A stretch of DNA of 64,000 nucleotides from Henriciella sp. Lineage in GTDB: Bacteria; Pseudomonadota; Alphaproteobacteria; Caulobacterales; Hyphomonadaceae. Numbering within the stretch: position 1 is the stretch's first letter; each line of letters starts with the position of its first letter. The translations under genes were made by a program, and so were the position numbers. The notes beneath the pieces are model-generated. The model had not been told where the DNA came from and did no database searches. It saw nothing but the letters and a program-made list of their open reading frames with translations. The stretch spans positions 1 through 64,000 of the forward strand of contig NZ_JAPYPG010000009.1 in the NCBI RefSeq assembly GCF_029937755.1, given 5' to 3'. Shown one piece after another: positions 44,300 through 53,776 of this stretch.

Positions 44300-45442
44300 C
44301 TACTCCAGCCGTGTGCGCGTGGTCAGCGCAGTAAGTCCGAAGACAATCAGGGCAAAGAGTCCAAGCCCGGCCAGATCCGCCAGGATAACATTCCAGACAT
44401 CGCCCGCGAGAAACTCGGTTTGCAATGTAGAAACATAATAGCGGGCAGGAACCGCGTAACTGATGAGCCTCAGGGCCAGCGGCATACTATCAATTTCAAA
44501 CACGAAATTGGAGAAATAGAAGGCAGGCAGGAAGGCGGTCAGAACCGATGCCTGCGCCGCGACCAACTGGTTTCGGGTGAGGGTTGATATGAGCAAACCC
44601 TGACCGAGCGAGCACAGCATGAACAAGGACGAAGACAGGATGAGGACGCCGAGAGACCCGCGGAACGGCACGCCAAACAACCAAACAGCGGTGATGACCG
44701 CAAGGGCCATAGAGCCCATCCCAAGCAGATAATAGGGCACCAGTTTTCCGATCAGCAATTCGAAAATCCCAACCGGTGTCGCGAGCAGGGCTTCCATCGT
44801 ACCGCGTTCCCATTCGCGTGCGACGACCAGTGCCGTAAGCAGAGCGCCAATTGTCGTCAAAATGATCGCAACCGATCCCGGCACAAGATAGTTGCGGCTC
44901 GAGATTTCCGGATTGAACCAGACTTGCGGCTGAAGCTGCACGCTCGGCGGCAGGGCCGGGCGTCCCCGCCTGATCCATTCCTGTTCCAGCCAGTTACCCC
45001 ATAAGAGCTCAACATAGCCGCTGACGAGATAGGCGGTATTCGGATCGCTCCCGTCAACGATGACCTGGACGGGTGCGCTGTCCGCGCGAAACGCCTTCGC
45101 AGAAAAATCGGCAGGCAGGACGATCAAACCACCAATCTTGCCAAGCGACAGATCTCTCTCAAACAGGCGTCGATCGGGTCCGACCTCGACCTCGAACAAG
45201 GTCGAGTTTTCAAGAGCCGCCTGAAAACTCGCTGTCTCGGATGATTGCTGCTCCACCACAAGCGCGACGTCGAGTTCGCGTGGATCGAAGGTCACGCCAT
45301 ATCCAAACAGGAATAGAAGCAAAAGCGGCATCACGCCCGCGATCAGAACCGAACTTGGATCGCGCAGAACCTGGCGCGACTCCTTGGTGATCAAACCCGT
45401 CAGGCGCCGCCATTTGTGCGAGAAAGGCGCGTGCGGTGTCAT
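44300..45442 (-). CDS. ABC-2 type permease (YbhS-like)
   Basis: 380 residues with the same plan as its neighbour: N-terminal span (~32-50), periplasmic domain with IGGLIVLPADFSAKAFRADSAPVQVIVDGSDPNTA, then five spans starting at SVAIILTTIGALLTALVVAREWERGTMEALLATPVGIFELLIGK. Start overlaps the ATPase stop by 4 bases. The two permeases form a heterodimer with the double-domain ATPase in the homologous YbhFSR system. Confidence 0.9.
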   Translation of the reverse strand: MTPHAPFSHKWRRLTGLITKESRQVLRDPSSVLIAGVMPLLLLFLFGYGVTFDPRELDVALVVEQQSSETASFQAALENSTLFEVEVGPDRRLFERDLSLGKIGGLIVLPADFSAKAFRADSAPVQVIVDGSDPNTAYLVSGYVELLWGNWLEQEWIRRGRPALPPSVQLQPQVWFNPEISSRNYLVPGSVAIILTTIGALLTALVVAREWERGTMEALLATPVGIFELLIGKLVPYYLLGMGSMALAVITAVWLFGVPFRGSLGVLILSSSLFMLCSLGQGLLISTLTRNQLVAAQASVLTAFLPAFYFSNFVFEIDSMPLALRLISYAVPARYYVSTLQTEFLAGDVWNVILADLAGLGLFALIVFGLTALTTRTRLE

Positions 45443-47178
45443 GCCGCTTCGCGCTCCCGATCGCTTTGTTCGACAAGCGCGATAAAGGCATCCTCTAGCG
45501 TGGGGTCTTCCAGACCATGGGCGCGGGCGCTCTCCTTCAGATCGTCCGGCGACCCGGATGCGATCATCCGGCTACGATAGATGAGAGCGATGCGATCGCA
45601 ATACTCGGCCTCGTCAAGAAAGTGCGTCGTCACCATAATGGTCACACCATTGGCAACCATAGCATTGATATGGGTCCAGAACTCGCGGCGTGTGCGAGGA
45701 TCGACGCCAGATGTCGGTTCATCAAGAAACAGGACGTCGGGGTCGTGCATCACCGCGCAGGCAAGCGCCAGACGTTGCTTATAGCCAAGCGGCAGGCTGA
45801 GCGCATTCACGATCAGCTTATCGGATAGTCCAAACGTATCGATCATACGTTCGATCGCCGCCTTGCGGACCTGGCCGCGCAAGCCATAAACACCGGCGAA
45901 GAAGTCCAGATTCTGGCGCACGCTCAAATCGCCATAGAGCGAGAATTTCTGGGCCATATAGCCAATCCGCCCGCGCGCTTTGCTGGGCGCGTTTTGAAGG
46001 TCGAGACCGACAACGCGAGCAGAGCCAGCGCTTGGCCGAAGCAGCCCGCACAGCATTTTGAATGTCGTCGACTTGCCAGCGCCGTTCGGTCCGATCAGGC
46101 CGAAAATCTCGCCGCGCCCGACGTCAAAACTTATATCGTCTGCGGCGATGAAGTCTCCGAACCGGCGGGTCAGCGCGTTCGCCTCGACCACTTTATCAAC
46201 CGTGTGGGTGGCCGCGTCCTGACGGTCGGCAAAGGGCGAGTTGGCTTTGAAACCGCCTCCGATCAAATCCATGAAGGCGTCTTCGAAGCGCGGCGGTGTG
46301 AGTGCCATTTCCGACTGATCGCCAGCATCCAGCAGGTCCAGGGACGGCGGTTCAGCGCCCTCAGCCAGGACCAGTCGGACGCGGCTGCCCTGAATGACGC
46401 CATCGATCACGCCGTCAAGCTTTGTCGCTTCGCTCAGAACCTTTCGCCGATCGGTGCTGATATGACGGATCTGGTAGGTTCGTCCCGCGACGCGGTCGGT
46501 CAGATCTTGCGGCGAGCCTGCATAAAGCAATGAGCCCTCATTCAGGAGCAATACGCGCGCGCACCGTTCAGCTTCATCGAGATAGGCGGTGCTCCAGACA
46601 ACCCCGATACCCTGGTCGACAAGGTCATAGACCATGCGCCATAGCTCGCGCCGCGAGATTGGATCGACTCCGACGCTCGGTTCATCCAGCAGGAGCAGAT
46701 CGGGTGTCTTGATCAGTGCGCAAGCCAGGCCGAGTTTTTGTTTCATGCCTCCGGACAGCGCCCCGGCCAGTCGTTTTTTGAAGTCCGTGAGGCCGGTAAA
46801 GCGCAGAAGACGTTCGAAGGCGTCATCGCGGTCCGCGCCTGTAACCGAGCGCAGATCGGCATACAGAGTCAGGTTCTCCTGGACGCTGAGATCCTCGTAA
46901 AGACCAAACCGCTGCGGCATGTACGACACGATCCGGTGGACGGCGCGGGCATCGCTGACGGGATCAAGGCCTTGAACGGTGATTTTGCCCGTATTGGGAA
47001 CCAGCAAGCCTGCGATCAGTCGCAGGAGCGTTGTCTTGCCGGCGCCGTCCGGGCCAACAAGGCCGGTCACTTCGCCAGCGCTGACGCTGGCTGTTACGTC
47101 GTCGAGCGCGGCCAGGTTGCCCTGGGCAAAACGCTTGGTGAGTTGATCAATCTGGACGAGCGGACCGGGCACGCTCAA
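45439..47178 (-). CDS. ABC transporter ATP-binding protein, two ATPase domains (YbhF-like)
   Basis: 579 residues with two ABC domains. Domain 1 (~8-300): Walker A GPDGAGKTT, signature ALSGGMKQKL, Walker B LLLLDEPSVGVDP. Domain 2 (~330-570): Walker A GPNGAGKST, degenerate signature LSLPLGYKQRLALA in place of LSGGQ, Walker B VLFLDEPTSGVDPRTR. Same architecture as YbhF. Overlaps the HlyD gene by 4 bases at its start and the permease at its end. Powers export, substrate unknown. Confidence 0.93.
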   Translation of the reverse strand: MSVPGPLVQIDQLTKRFAQGNLAALDDVTASVSAGEVTGLVGPDGAGKTTLLRLIAGLLVPNTGKITVQGLDPVSDARAVHRIVSYMPQRFGLYEDLSVQENLTLYADLRSVTGADRDDAFERLLRFTGLTDFKKRLAGALSGGMKQKLGLACALIKTPDLLLLDEPSVGVDPISRRELWRMVYDLVDQGIGVVWSTAYLDEAERCARVLLLNEGSLLYAGSPQDLTDRVAGRTYQIRHISTDRRKVLSEATKLDGVIDGVIQGSRVRLVLAEGAEPPSLDLLDAGDQSEMALTPPRFEDAFMDLIGGGFKANSPFADRQDAATHTVDKVVEANALTRRFGDFIAADDISFDVGRGEIFGLIGPNGAGKSTTFKMLCGLLRPSAGSARVVGLDLQNAPSKARGRIGYMAQKFSLYGDLSVRQNLDFFAGVYGLRGQVRKAAIERMIDTFGLSDKLIVNALSLPLGYKQRLALACAVMHDPDVLFLDEPTSGVDPRTRREFWTHINAMVANGVTIMVTTHFLDEAEYCDRIALIYRSRMIASGSPDDLKESARAHGLEDPTLEDAFIALVEQSDREREAA

Positions 47179-48176
47179 CGAGTCCTGTCCGGGCTGAGCA
47201 ATACGGTAACCGGCATGCCCTGTTTGAGACGGTTTTCGGGGTCCTCAGCAATAATACGCACGCGGTAGACGAGGCTTGTGCGCAATGACCGCGTCTCGAC
47301 TGTTTTGGGCGTGAACTCGGCAACGGGTGAGATGTAACCGATCTGGCCGTGATAGACGTGCCCGGAATCTGTGCGGATTTCTGCGTCCATCCCGGCCTGG
47401 ATCAGATCAAGATCGGGTTCTTCAATATAGGCGCGCACCCAGACCGGCGAGGTCAGGGTCAGGGTGTAGATTGTTTCTCCCGCGCCTATGATCGAACCTG
47501 GTTCACGGACGCGGGTCAGGATGACCCCGTCATTGGGCGCGGTTAGCACCGTGTCGGCAACGCGTTGCTCAGCGAGTGCGAACGCCGCCTGTTCAGCCGC
47601 CAGGACCGAGCGCGCCTGATCAATGTCTTCCGCACGCGGTCCGATCCGGGCGAGTTCGAGGCCTTCTGAGGCAGCATCGCGCTGGGCGACCGCGCCGCCG
47701 CGGCGCGCCTCCGCCTCCTCATGCGCCTGATGAGAGGCGATGTCGCGTTCAGCGAGGTAGGTTTGCCGGGAAAGAGTCGTTTCAGCCACTTTCAGCGCCG
47801 CTTCAGCCTCAGCCAGCAGCGCTTCAGCTTGTGCGATTTCCTGGGGCCGCGCGCCAGCGAGCAGCACATTGAGCGCTGCTTGTGATCTTGCGACGCGCGC
47901 CTGGGCCAATTTCACTTCATTATCATAGTCAACCGGTTCAAGCGCCGCGATCACGTCACCCGCGGCGACCTGGTCGCCCTCCTCAACCTTCATCTCTGCA
48001 AGCCGGCCCGGGATTTTGAACCCAAGATTGACCTGGCGCACATCGACATTGCCGAAGACTTCAATATGACCCTGCTCTTCGTGGGGGTCCTGAAGCTGTG
48101 TCCAGCCGAGGATCGCCGCCGCAAGGAAGACAATGACGATAGCAATCAGGCCATAGCGCTTGAAATGGCGAGTCAT
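47175..48176 (-). CDS. HlyD-family periplasmic adaptor (YbhG-like)
   Basis: 333 residues from MTRHFKRYG behind AAAGGGACGC; the frame is open upstream but not credible. Membrane anchor 8-28, biotinyl-lipoyl halves GHIEVFGNVDVRQVNLGFKIPGRLAEMKVEEGDQVAAGDVIA and TVLTAPNDGVILTRVREPGSIIGAGETIYTL, between them a long Ala/Glu/Gln coiled-coil hairpin (about 95-215). It links the exporter to an outer-membrane channel. First gene of the four-gene exporter operon. Confidence 0.92.
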   Translation of the reverse strand: MTRHFKRYGLIAIVIVFLAAAILGWTQLQDPHEEQGHIEVFGNVDVRQVNLGFKIPGRLAEMKVEEGDQVAAGDVIAALEPVDYDNEVKLAQARVARSQAALNVLLAGARPQEIAQAEALLAEAEAALKVAETTLSRQTYLAERDIASHQAHEEAEARRGGAVAQRDAASEGLELARIGPRAEDIDQARSVLAAEQAAFALAEQRVADTVLTAPNDGVILTRVREPGSIIGAGETIYTLTLTSPVWVRAYIEEPDLDLIQAGMDAEIRTDSGHVYHGQIGYISPVAEFTPKTVETRSLRTSLVYRVRIIAEDPENRLKQGMPVTVLLSPDRTR

Positions 48177-48285
48177 TCGCGTCCCTTTCCCCCAATAATA
48201 CGTATGGCTGCGGTTATTCCCTGAATGACGCACAGTGGGGCGGAGCATTTCAGGTTCAGGTGTATGGAAAGGTGGGGCGAACGGT

Positions 48286-48714
48286 TCATGGTGATTTGGC
48301 CTTGTCCCCATCCCTGATGAACAGGAACAGCATGGCTGCCGAGCAGCTGATCAGCAGGAATCCGTTCAGTGCCTCGACGCCTGCAATCAGGCGCAAATGT
48401 CCGGTTGGGACGATATCGCCGAGGCCGAGCGAGGTGTAGCTGACCAATGAGAAGTAAAAGACATCCATCGCGGTCGCCGGGGTTTCGCCGCGCAGATCGC
48501 CAATGCCCAACGCGCGGCCTGCACCATATGCGAGGGCGTAGAGACTGACCGCTCCTATATGCGCGATACCAGACACGCAGAGCGCGATAACGAGTTTGCA
48601 CCCGCGATGATAGGTCGCCGCACCAAGGTGCCGGATCGCGCTTGAGACCATCACGTAATGCAAAGCGCCTGACAGCACGAAGGTGAAACTGGTGATGAGA
48701 ATAGCCAGGATCAT
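48286..48714 (-). CDS. Two-TM ion channel family protein
   Basis: 142 residues from MILAILITS, whose ATG overlaps the previous gene's stop (ATGA). About four hydrophobic segments; the last pair frames a pore loop FSLVSYTSLGLGDIVPTGHLRLIAG, like the K+ channel pore but with TSLGLGD where potassium channels have TVGYGD. This variant is common in a bacterial Ion_trans_2 subgroup of unknown ion selectivity. Probably co-transcribed with the membrane protein upstream. Confidence 0.85.
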   Translation of the reverse strand: MILAILITSFTFVLSGALHYVMVSSAIRHLGAATYHRGCKLVIALCVSGIAHIGAVSLYALAYGAGRALGIGDLRGETPATAMDVFYFSLVSYTSLGLGDIVPTGHLRLIAGVEALNGFLLISCSAAMLFLFIRDGDKAKSP

Positions 48715-49139
48715 GCTGCGCGCCTCGTCATGCGCCGCGCCAGCCAGAGTGTTACTAAGGGTACCATGATCCACATCAAGAGTGGGACAATGCCAATAGT
48801 CGTACCGGGGATGACCGGCATGGCTTCGCTATAGCGCCAGCCCCAGGATGCACTGACCACGACCTGTTCGACCAGCGCAGTCGCAGTCAAACCGGCGCCC
48901 ACATAGATCAGGAGCGGCATGGGGTTCGAGACGCCCGGCGACCCAACCCGCGCCGCAAGACCGTAAGCGAGCGCCATCAGACCGGCGTCCGCGATAGACG
49001 CGACGGCGCAGGTCATGGTCATCTGCCGGTGGCTAAGGTGATCCATTGCATAGAAAGGCATCTGCAAAGCCTCCCAGACAAAGGCAGTGAGGAAGCCGAA
49101 AATCACAATCCAGATTATGGGGCGATCGAGCAGGCGCAT
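48711..49139 (-). CDS. Four-TM membrane protein, paralogue of 2603-3082
   Basis: 142 residues, four spans. Shared plan with the protein at 2603-3082: aromatic/acidic first span (FVWEALQMPFYAMDHL), a cytoplasmic loop, W-x-W-R-Y-SEAMPVIPGTTIGIVPLLMWIMVP near the C-terminus. Family unknown to me. Both copies are next to copper genes; here it follows the APC permease (21-base gap) and is coupled to the ion-channel gene. Confidence 0.78.
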   Translation of the reverse strand: MRLLDRPIIWIVIFGFLTAFVWEALQMPFYAMDHLSHRQMTMTCAVASIADAGLMALAYGLAARVGSPGVSNPMPLLIYVGAGLTATALVEQVVVSASWGWRYSEAMPVIPGTTIGIVPLLMWIMVPLVTLWLARRMTRRAA

Positions 49140-49160
49140 CAGTTATGTGTCCCTGGCAAG

Positions 49161-50492
49161 TCACGAATGTGAGTGCGCATGATCGGGCGCCTCCTTGCCG
49201 CGGATCCGGCCCAGGTAGAGGGCTTCGAAGGCAAAGATTGCCGCCATGGAGCCCAGTGCGATCACAACGATCATCGGGTCAGCACTGGCCTTGATGAAGA
49301 GGAATGCGCCAAGCGCGATTAAGTCGAACAGAATGGCGGCGATCAGGACCCAGGCGCGGGCACCGACATCCTCGCGCAAATACCGCACTACACCGTAATG
49401 GATGATGATATCCATGACCAGATAGTAGATCGCGCCGAGTGAGGCGATCCGGCCAAGATCGAAGAAGGCGGCCAGAAAGGCAGCGAGCACGACGGTGTAG
49501 ACGAGCGTATGCGTCTGGATGCCGCCGGGCATGCCAAAATGCTTGTGCGGGATCAGGTTCATATTCGTCAGCATGGCGAGCATACGTGAGACGGCGAACA
49601 CGCTGGCCAGAAGTCCGGACGCTGTGGCTATGATCGCGATGATCACGGTGAACGCCACGCCACGATCGCCAAAGGCCGGGCGCGAGGCTTCGGCCAATGA
49701 AAAGTCCTTGGCTGCAACAATCTCGTCCAGCGTCAGCGAAGAGCCGACGGCCAGTGCCACAGCCATATAAACGACGAGGCAGATGGCCAGCGACCAGATG
49801 ATCGCCCGGCCGACATTCTTGTTGGGGTTCTGGACCTCGTCGCCGCTATTCGTGATCGTCGTGAAGCCTTTAAAGGCCAGGATTGCAAGCGCGACACCGG
49901 CCAGGAAACCGGCGGGTCCGGTCTGCTCAGTGGTCGCAGAGGATGCCGCTTCGAAGGAGAGGCCTGACGCCCAGAGCGCTGCGCCAGCAAAGACCAGTAT
50001 CCCGCCGACTTTGAGCACGGCCGCGACTTTGGACACGCCGCCGATTATCTTGTTGCCGGATATGTTGATCACAAAAGCAAAGACGATTAACCCGACTGCA
50101 AGCACCGGCACCAGAACGCTGTCTTTAGCGACATCGAAGAGCTGCAATGTGTAGGCCCCAAAGGTACGCGCGACGAGGCTTTCATTGATAATCATGGACA
50201 TGGTCATCAGGAGCGCGCTGGCGGCGGCAATCGTGGTTGGCCCGTACGCCTTCTGCAAGATCATCGCGATGCCGCCTGCCGACGGGTATTTGTTCGACAT
50301 CTTGATATAGGTGTAGGCGCTGAACCCGCTGATGAAGGCTGCAATCAGAAACGCAAGCGGGAAGCCGGGACCGGAAAATTGCGCAACCTGGCCGGTGAGG
50401 GCAAAGATACCAGCGCCAATCATCACGCCTGTGCCCATCGCGACAGTGCCAGCGAGGCTTAGCGAACCTTTCTTATAGGTTTCGGACGTCAT
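49161..50492 (-). CDS. APC-superfamily amino acid permease
   Basis: 443 residues, twelve spans. APC signature GSLSLAGTVAMGTGVMIGAGIFALTGQVAQ (9-38), the ISGFSAYTYIKMSNKYPSAGG block and the AILAFKGFTTITNSGDEVQNPNKNVGRAI loop. Ends in a His-rich tail (DHAHSHS), uncommon for the family and reminiscent of metal-binding tails. ATGA overlap with the DUF411 gene, so it belongs to the copper ATPase operon. The substrate may be an amino acid or a metal-amino acid complex; this is inference. Confidence 0.88.
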   Translation of the reverse strand: MTSETYKKGSLSLAGTVAMGTGVMIGAGIFALTGQVAQFSGPGFPLAFLIAAFISGFSAYTYIKMSNKYPSAGGIAMILQKAYGPTTIAAASALLMTMSMIINESLVARTFGAYTLQLFDVAKDSVLVPVLAVGLIVFAFVINISGNKIIGGVSKVAAVLKVGGILVFAGAALWASGLSFEAASSATTEQTGPAGFLAGVALAILAFKGFTTITNSGDEVQNPNKNVGRAIIWSLAICLVVYMAVALAVGSSLTLDEIVAAKDFSLAEASRPAFGDRGVAFTVIIAIIATASGLLASVFAVSRMLAMLTNMNLIPHKHFGMPGGIQTHTLVYTVVLAAFLAAFFDLGRIASLGAIYYLVMDIIIHYGVVRYLREDVGARAWVLIAAILFDLIALGAFLFIKASADPMIVVIALGSMAAIFAFEALYLGRIRGKEAPDHAHSHS

Positions 50493-50986
50493 TGGTCCGC
50501 TGCCTGCTCGGCTGGGAAACGGCCAACATAGCTGGCAAATACGCTTTGCGCCTCACCATCGAACAGGATCACATCATAGGCGTCAGGCGAATTTGGTGTT
50601 TCCATCCCCGGCGAGCCCATCGGCATGCCAGGCACAGATAGTCCCGCTCCGGCGGGACGTTCTTTCAGCAGCCTTCGGATGTCCGCGGCCGGGACATGGC
50701 CTTCAATCGCATACCCATCAATCTCGGCGGTGTGGCAGGATGCAAGTTGGTCGGGCACGCCAAGCGAGGCCCGCACGGGAGCCAGGTCCTCGCGTTCGAT
50801 GACGCGGACGTCCAGGCCGTCGCGCTGAAGATGTTTGACCCAGGCTGTGCAACACCCGCACCAGGGCGTCTTGTAGACGGTAATGGTCTGCGCATTCGCC
50901 GGGCCGGCGGTTCCGCTCATAACGGCAAATCCAGCCACGATGGCGAAGACTGCCGCCCCCAGGGATCCAAGAATCCATTTCGACAT
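50489..50986 (-). CDS. DUF411 periplasmic metal-binding protein
   Basis: 165 residues. Signal/anchor 1-32 (ending ANA), then a thioredoxin-like DUF411 domain: TITVYKTPWCGCCTAWVKHL with CGCC at 43-46, SLGVPDQLASCHTAEIDGYAIEGHVPAADIRRLL. The cysteines and the conserved CHT/GHVP histidines bind copper in related proteins. A Met/Pro segment (VPGMPMGSPGME) follows. Sits 17 bases after the copper ATPase gene and overlaps the APC gene. Confidence 0.92.
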   Translation of the reverse strand: MSKWILGSLGAAVFAIVAGFAVMSGTAGPANAQTITVYKTPWCGCCTAWVKHLQRDGLDVRVIEREDLAPVRASLGVPDQLASCHTAEIDGYAIEGHVPAADIRRLLKERPAGAGLSVPGMPMGSPGMETPNSPDAYDVILFDGEAQSVFASYVGRFPAEQAADQ

Positions 50987-51003
50987 GAGAGTCTCCTTTC
51001 AAA

Positions 51004-53262
51004 TTACAGTTTTACGGATCGCAATCGAAGCGCATTGGCGATGACCGAGAATGAGCTGAGGCTCATCGCGGCGGCGGCGATAATTGGACTGAGAAGCAGT
51101 CCAAAGAACGGATAGAGGACGCCGGCAGCAACCGGCACGCCGAGCGAATTATAGATAAAGGCAAAGAACAGGTTTTCGCGAATATTGCCCATCGTCGCGC
51201 GGCTCAGCCGCTGCGCGCGGGCGACACCGCGAAGATCGCCTTTGACCAGGGTGACACTGGCGCTCTCCATGGCCACATCTGTACCGGTTCCCATGGCTAT
51301 TCCGATATCCGCTTGAGCAAGGGCAGGCGCGTCATTGATGCCGTCGCCGCACATGGCGACGACCGCACCTTTCGATTGGAGTTCGCGCACGATCCGGTTT
51401 TTGTCTTCTGGTGACACATCGGCCTCTACCTCATCAATGCCGATTTGGCGTGCAACCGCTTGTGCTGTTGCCAGGCTGTCGCCTGTCAGCATGACGACTT
51501 TCATGCCAGCCTTGTGCAAGGCGGCTATGGCTTCAGGGGTCGTTTCTTTGATTGGATCGGCGACACCAATCAGGCCCGCCGGTTTGCCGTCCAGAGCGGC
51601 GAACATCACCGTCTGGCCGTCGCGGCGATAGGTTTCAGCATGGGCTTTCAGTGTTTCGTCAAAAGCACCGACCCGGCGCATCATCTTGGCGTTGCCGATG
51701 GCGAAAAGCTTTCCATCGACCCGGCCCTGCGCGCCTTCTCCGGTGACTGATTCAAAATCGGTCGACTTCAGGCGCGCTGCGCCGCGCTCTTCGGCCCCGT
51801 TGACGATGGCTTGCGCAAGAGGGTGCTCGCTCCCGCGTTCAATCGCGGCAGCGTAAGCCAGGAAGTCTGCTTCTGCGAGACCACTCGCAGGCTCGACTGT
51901 CACAAGTTTGGGGTGGCCCTCTGTCAAAGTGCCGGTCTTATCGACGACGATCGTGTCGACTTTTTCAAACGTCTCGAGCGCTTCAGCATTTTTGATCAGA
52001 ATGCCGCTCTGTGCGCCCTTTCCTGTGGCGACCATAATTGACATCGGCGTTGCAAGGCCAAGCGCGCAGGGACACGCAATAATTAACACAGCCACGGCGT
52101 TGACGATCGCAAAAGCCATGGCCGGGTGAGGCCCAAAAATCGCCCAGACGATGAAAGTGATAATCGCGATCACGACGACGGCCGGGACAAACAGGCCGGC
52201 CACTGTGTCGGCGAGCTTCTGGATGGGCGCGCGTGAGCGCTGAGCTTCGGCGACCATGCGTACGATTTGCGATAGCATTGTATCTTCGCCGACGCGCGTC
52301 GCGGCCATGACGAGTGATCCGGTGCCGTTAACTGTACCGCCGGTAATCGGATCCCCTGCTGCTTTCTCGACTGGAATAGGTTCTCCAGTGATCATGGACT
52401 CGTCGACATTCGAACGCCCTTCAACAACTTCGCCGTCGACAGGTACTTTTTCGCCTGGCCGGACCCGTAGCCGGTCACCGCTCTGGACATCGTCGACGGA
52501 AACCTCTTCTTCCTGTCCGTCCGCCACGATTCGGTTTGCTGTCGGCGGGGTGAGTTCCAGGAGCGCGCGGATTGCTCCCGATGTTGCGCTTCGGGCTCGC
52601 AGCTCAAGAACCTGCCCGAGCAATACGAGCGTCGTGATCACCGCGGCCGCTTCATAATATACAGCGACTTCGCCAGCCTCATTGCGAAATGCGTGCGGAA
52701 AGATGCCTGGCAAAGCTGTTGCAACAAGCGAGAAGACAAAAGCAACGCCTACGCCGAGAGAGATAAGGGTGAACATGTTGAGGTTCATCGTCCGTACCGA
52801 CCGAACACCACGGACGAAGAATGGCCATCCGCCCCAGAGGACGACAGGAGCCGCCAGCACGAATTGAGCCCATTGGGACCAACCGGCGGGCAAAAGCCCT
52901 TCGAGGGGTTTGCCGGAGATCAGGTCACCCATGGCGTAAATGGCAAGCGGGATGGTGAAGATGGCGCTGATCCAGAATCTACGGGTCATATCGTCGAGTT
53001 CTGAAGTGTCTTCTTCGCCTACGACAACACCTTCTGGCTCCAGCGCCATGCCGCAGATAGGGCACCCGGAGTTTCGGACGTCGCGAACGTTTGGATGCAT
53101 CGGGCATGTATAGACCGTGCCTGTGTAGCCCTGCGGGACGAGATCATATTTGCCGTCCGCGCCGGCATCGGCGTCTCCGCCACCATGGCAACAATCATGA
53201 TCATCCCCGTGGTGGTGATCATGATGTCCATGGTCGTGATGTTTATGATCGGTATTGGTCAT
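51004..53262 (-). CDS. copA: Cu+-exporting P-type ATPase CopA, CPC type
   Basis: 752 residues from the ATG behind GGAGGGGCGG (the frame runs 11 codons further). His-rich N-terminus (7-26), then a Cys-rich heavy-metal-binding (YHS-like) domain, YTCPMHPN at 51-58 and GCPICGM at 66-72, in place of the usual HMA domain. P1B-1 motif CPC at 397-399, phosphorylation site DKTGT (Asp441), TGEP loop, SEHPLAQA and GDGINDAP. Exports Cu(I) to the periplasm. Flanked by DUF5676 upstream and DUF411 downstream, the common bacterial copper order. Confidence 0.95.
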   Translation of the reverse strand: MTNTDHKHHDHGHHDHHHGDDHDCCHGGGDADAGADGKYDLVPQGYTGTVYTCPMHPNVRDVRNSGCPICGMALEPEGVVVGEEDTSELDDMTRRFWISAIFTIPLAIYAMGDLISGKPLEGLLPAGWSQWAQFVLAAPVVLWGGWPFFVRGVRSVRTMNLNMFTLISLGVGVAFVFSLVATALPGIFPHAFRNEAGEVAVYYEAAAVITTLVLLGQVLELRARSATSGAIRALLELTPPTANRIVADGQEEEVSVDDVQSGDRLRVRPGEKVPVDGEVVEGRSNVDESMITGEPIPVEKAAGDPITGGTVNGTGSLVMAATRVGEDTMLSQIVRMVAEAQRSRAPIQKLADTVAGLFVPAVVVIAIITFIVWAIFGPHPAMAFAIVNAVAVLIIACPCALGLATPMSIMVATGKGAQSGILIKNAEALETFEKVDTIVVDKTGTLTEGHPKLVTVEPASGLAEADFLAYAAAIERGSEHPLAQAIVNGAEERGAARLKSTDFESVTGEGAQGRVDGKLFAIGNAKMMRRVGAFDETLKAHAETYRRDGQTVMFAALDGKPAGLIGVADPIKETTPEAIAALHKAGMKVVMLTGDSLATAQAVARQIGIDEVEADVSPEDKNRIVRELQSKGAVVAMCGDGINDAPALAQADIGIAMGTGTDVAMESASVTLVKGDLRGVARAQRLSRATMGNIRENLFFAFIYNSLGVPVAAGVLYPFFGLLLSPIIAAAAMSLSSFSVIANALRLRSVKL

Positions 53263-53348
53263 ATCCGCCCCTCCGGGGTTTGGCTTCAGTGTCACTCTTA
53301 AAGGTCAGCGCCCGGGTTGGGCGGCTGATCTCTAATGGAGTTCTGGCA

Positions 53349-53600
53349 TTAGGCTTTTTGGCGATTGAACAGCCGGTAGAGCGGTACGAAGACAAGCGCG
53401 ATATACCAGCCGTAAACGTAGGACTCGATGAGGCCGAGGAAGAAGCTTGAAACCGAAATGAATTCAAATCCGGGTAGGAGCTCTTCCCACGCACCGTGCA
53501 TGTGGAGACTAGGCGGTGCGACCAACCCCCATGCGATACAGAGCGTAAACGTGATGGCGAGAAAAATGGATAGGGCGTGCCCAGTGGGGATGAGGCGCAT
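53349..53600 (-). CDS. DUF5676 small membrane protein
   Basis: 83 residues from MRLIPTGHALS behind AAGGAAAACACC; 11 upstream codons are open. Two membrane spans (~9-30 and ~50-75); family signature IPTGHALSIFLAITFTLCIAWGL, HMHGAWEELLPGFEF and GLIESYVYGWYIALVFVPLYRLF. DUF5676 proteins accompany copper/silver ATPases. First gene of the operon; a CsoR-like operator is 75 bases upstream. Confidence 0.88.
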   Translation of the reverse strand: MRLIPTGHALSIFLAITFTLCIAWGLVAPPSLHMHGAWEELLPGFEFISVSSFFLGLIESYVYGWYIALVFVPLYRLFNRQKA

Positions 53601-53674
53601 GGTGTTTTCCTTCTCTTTGGTTGTTGCCGCCACATAATTCGTGCGACAGCGATGCGTTGCTTCGAAAATGAGTT

Positions 53675-53693
53675 AATACCCATAGGGGGTATT
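53675..53693. promoter_or_regulatory. CsoR-like operator (DUF5676-copA ATPase operon)
   Basis: AATACCC-ATAGG-GGGTATT, a perfect 7-5-7 inverted repeat, the best of the family in the window. It lies between the AraC-regulator stop and the DUF5676 start and must cover the promoter of the DUF5676 / copper ATPase / DUF411 / APC operon. It is almost identical in layout to the operator of Bacillus copZA bound by CsoR. Confidence 0.75.
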
Positions 53694-53776
53694 GGTTACT
53701 CCGTATATATACTTAGGGCCCGCATCGTTGTCTTGAGCAAGACAAGCGCGCCGACCAATCCGCGTTGGGTGAGGGA

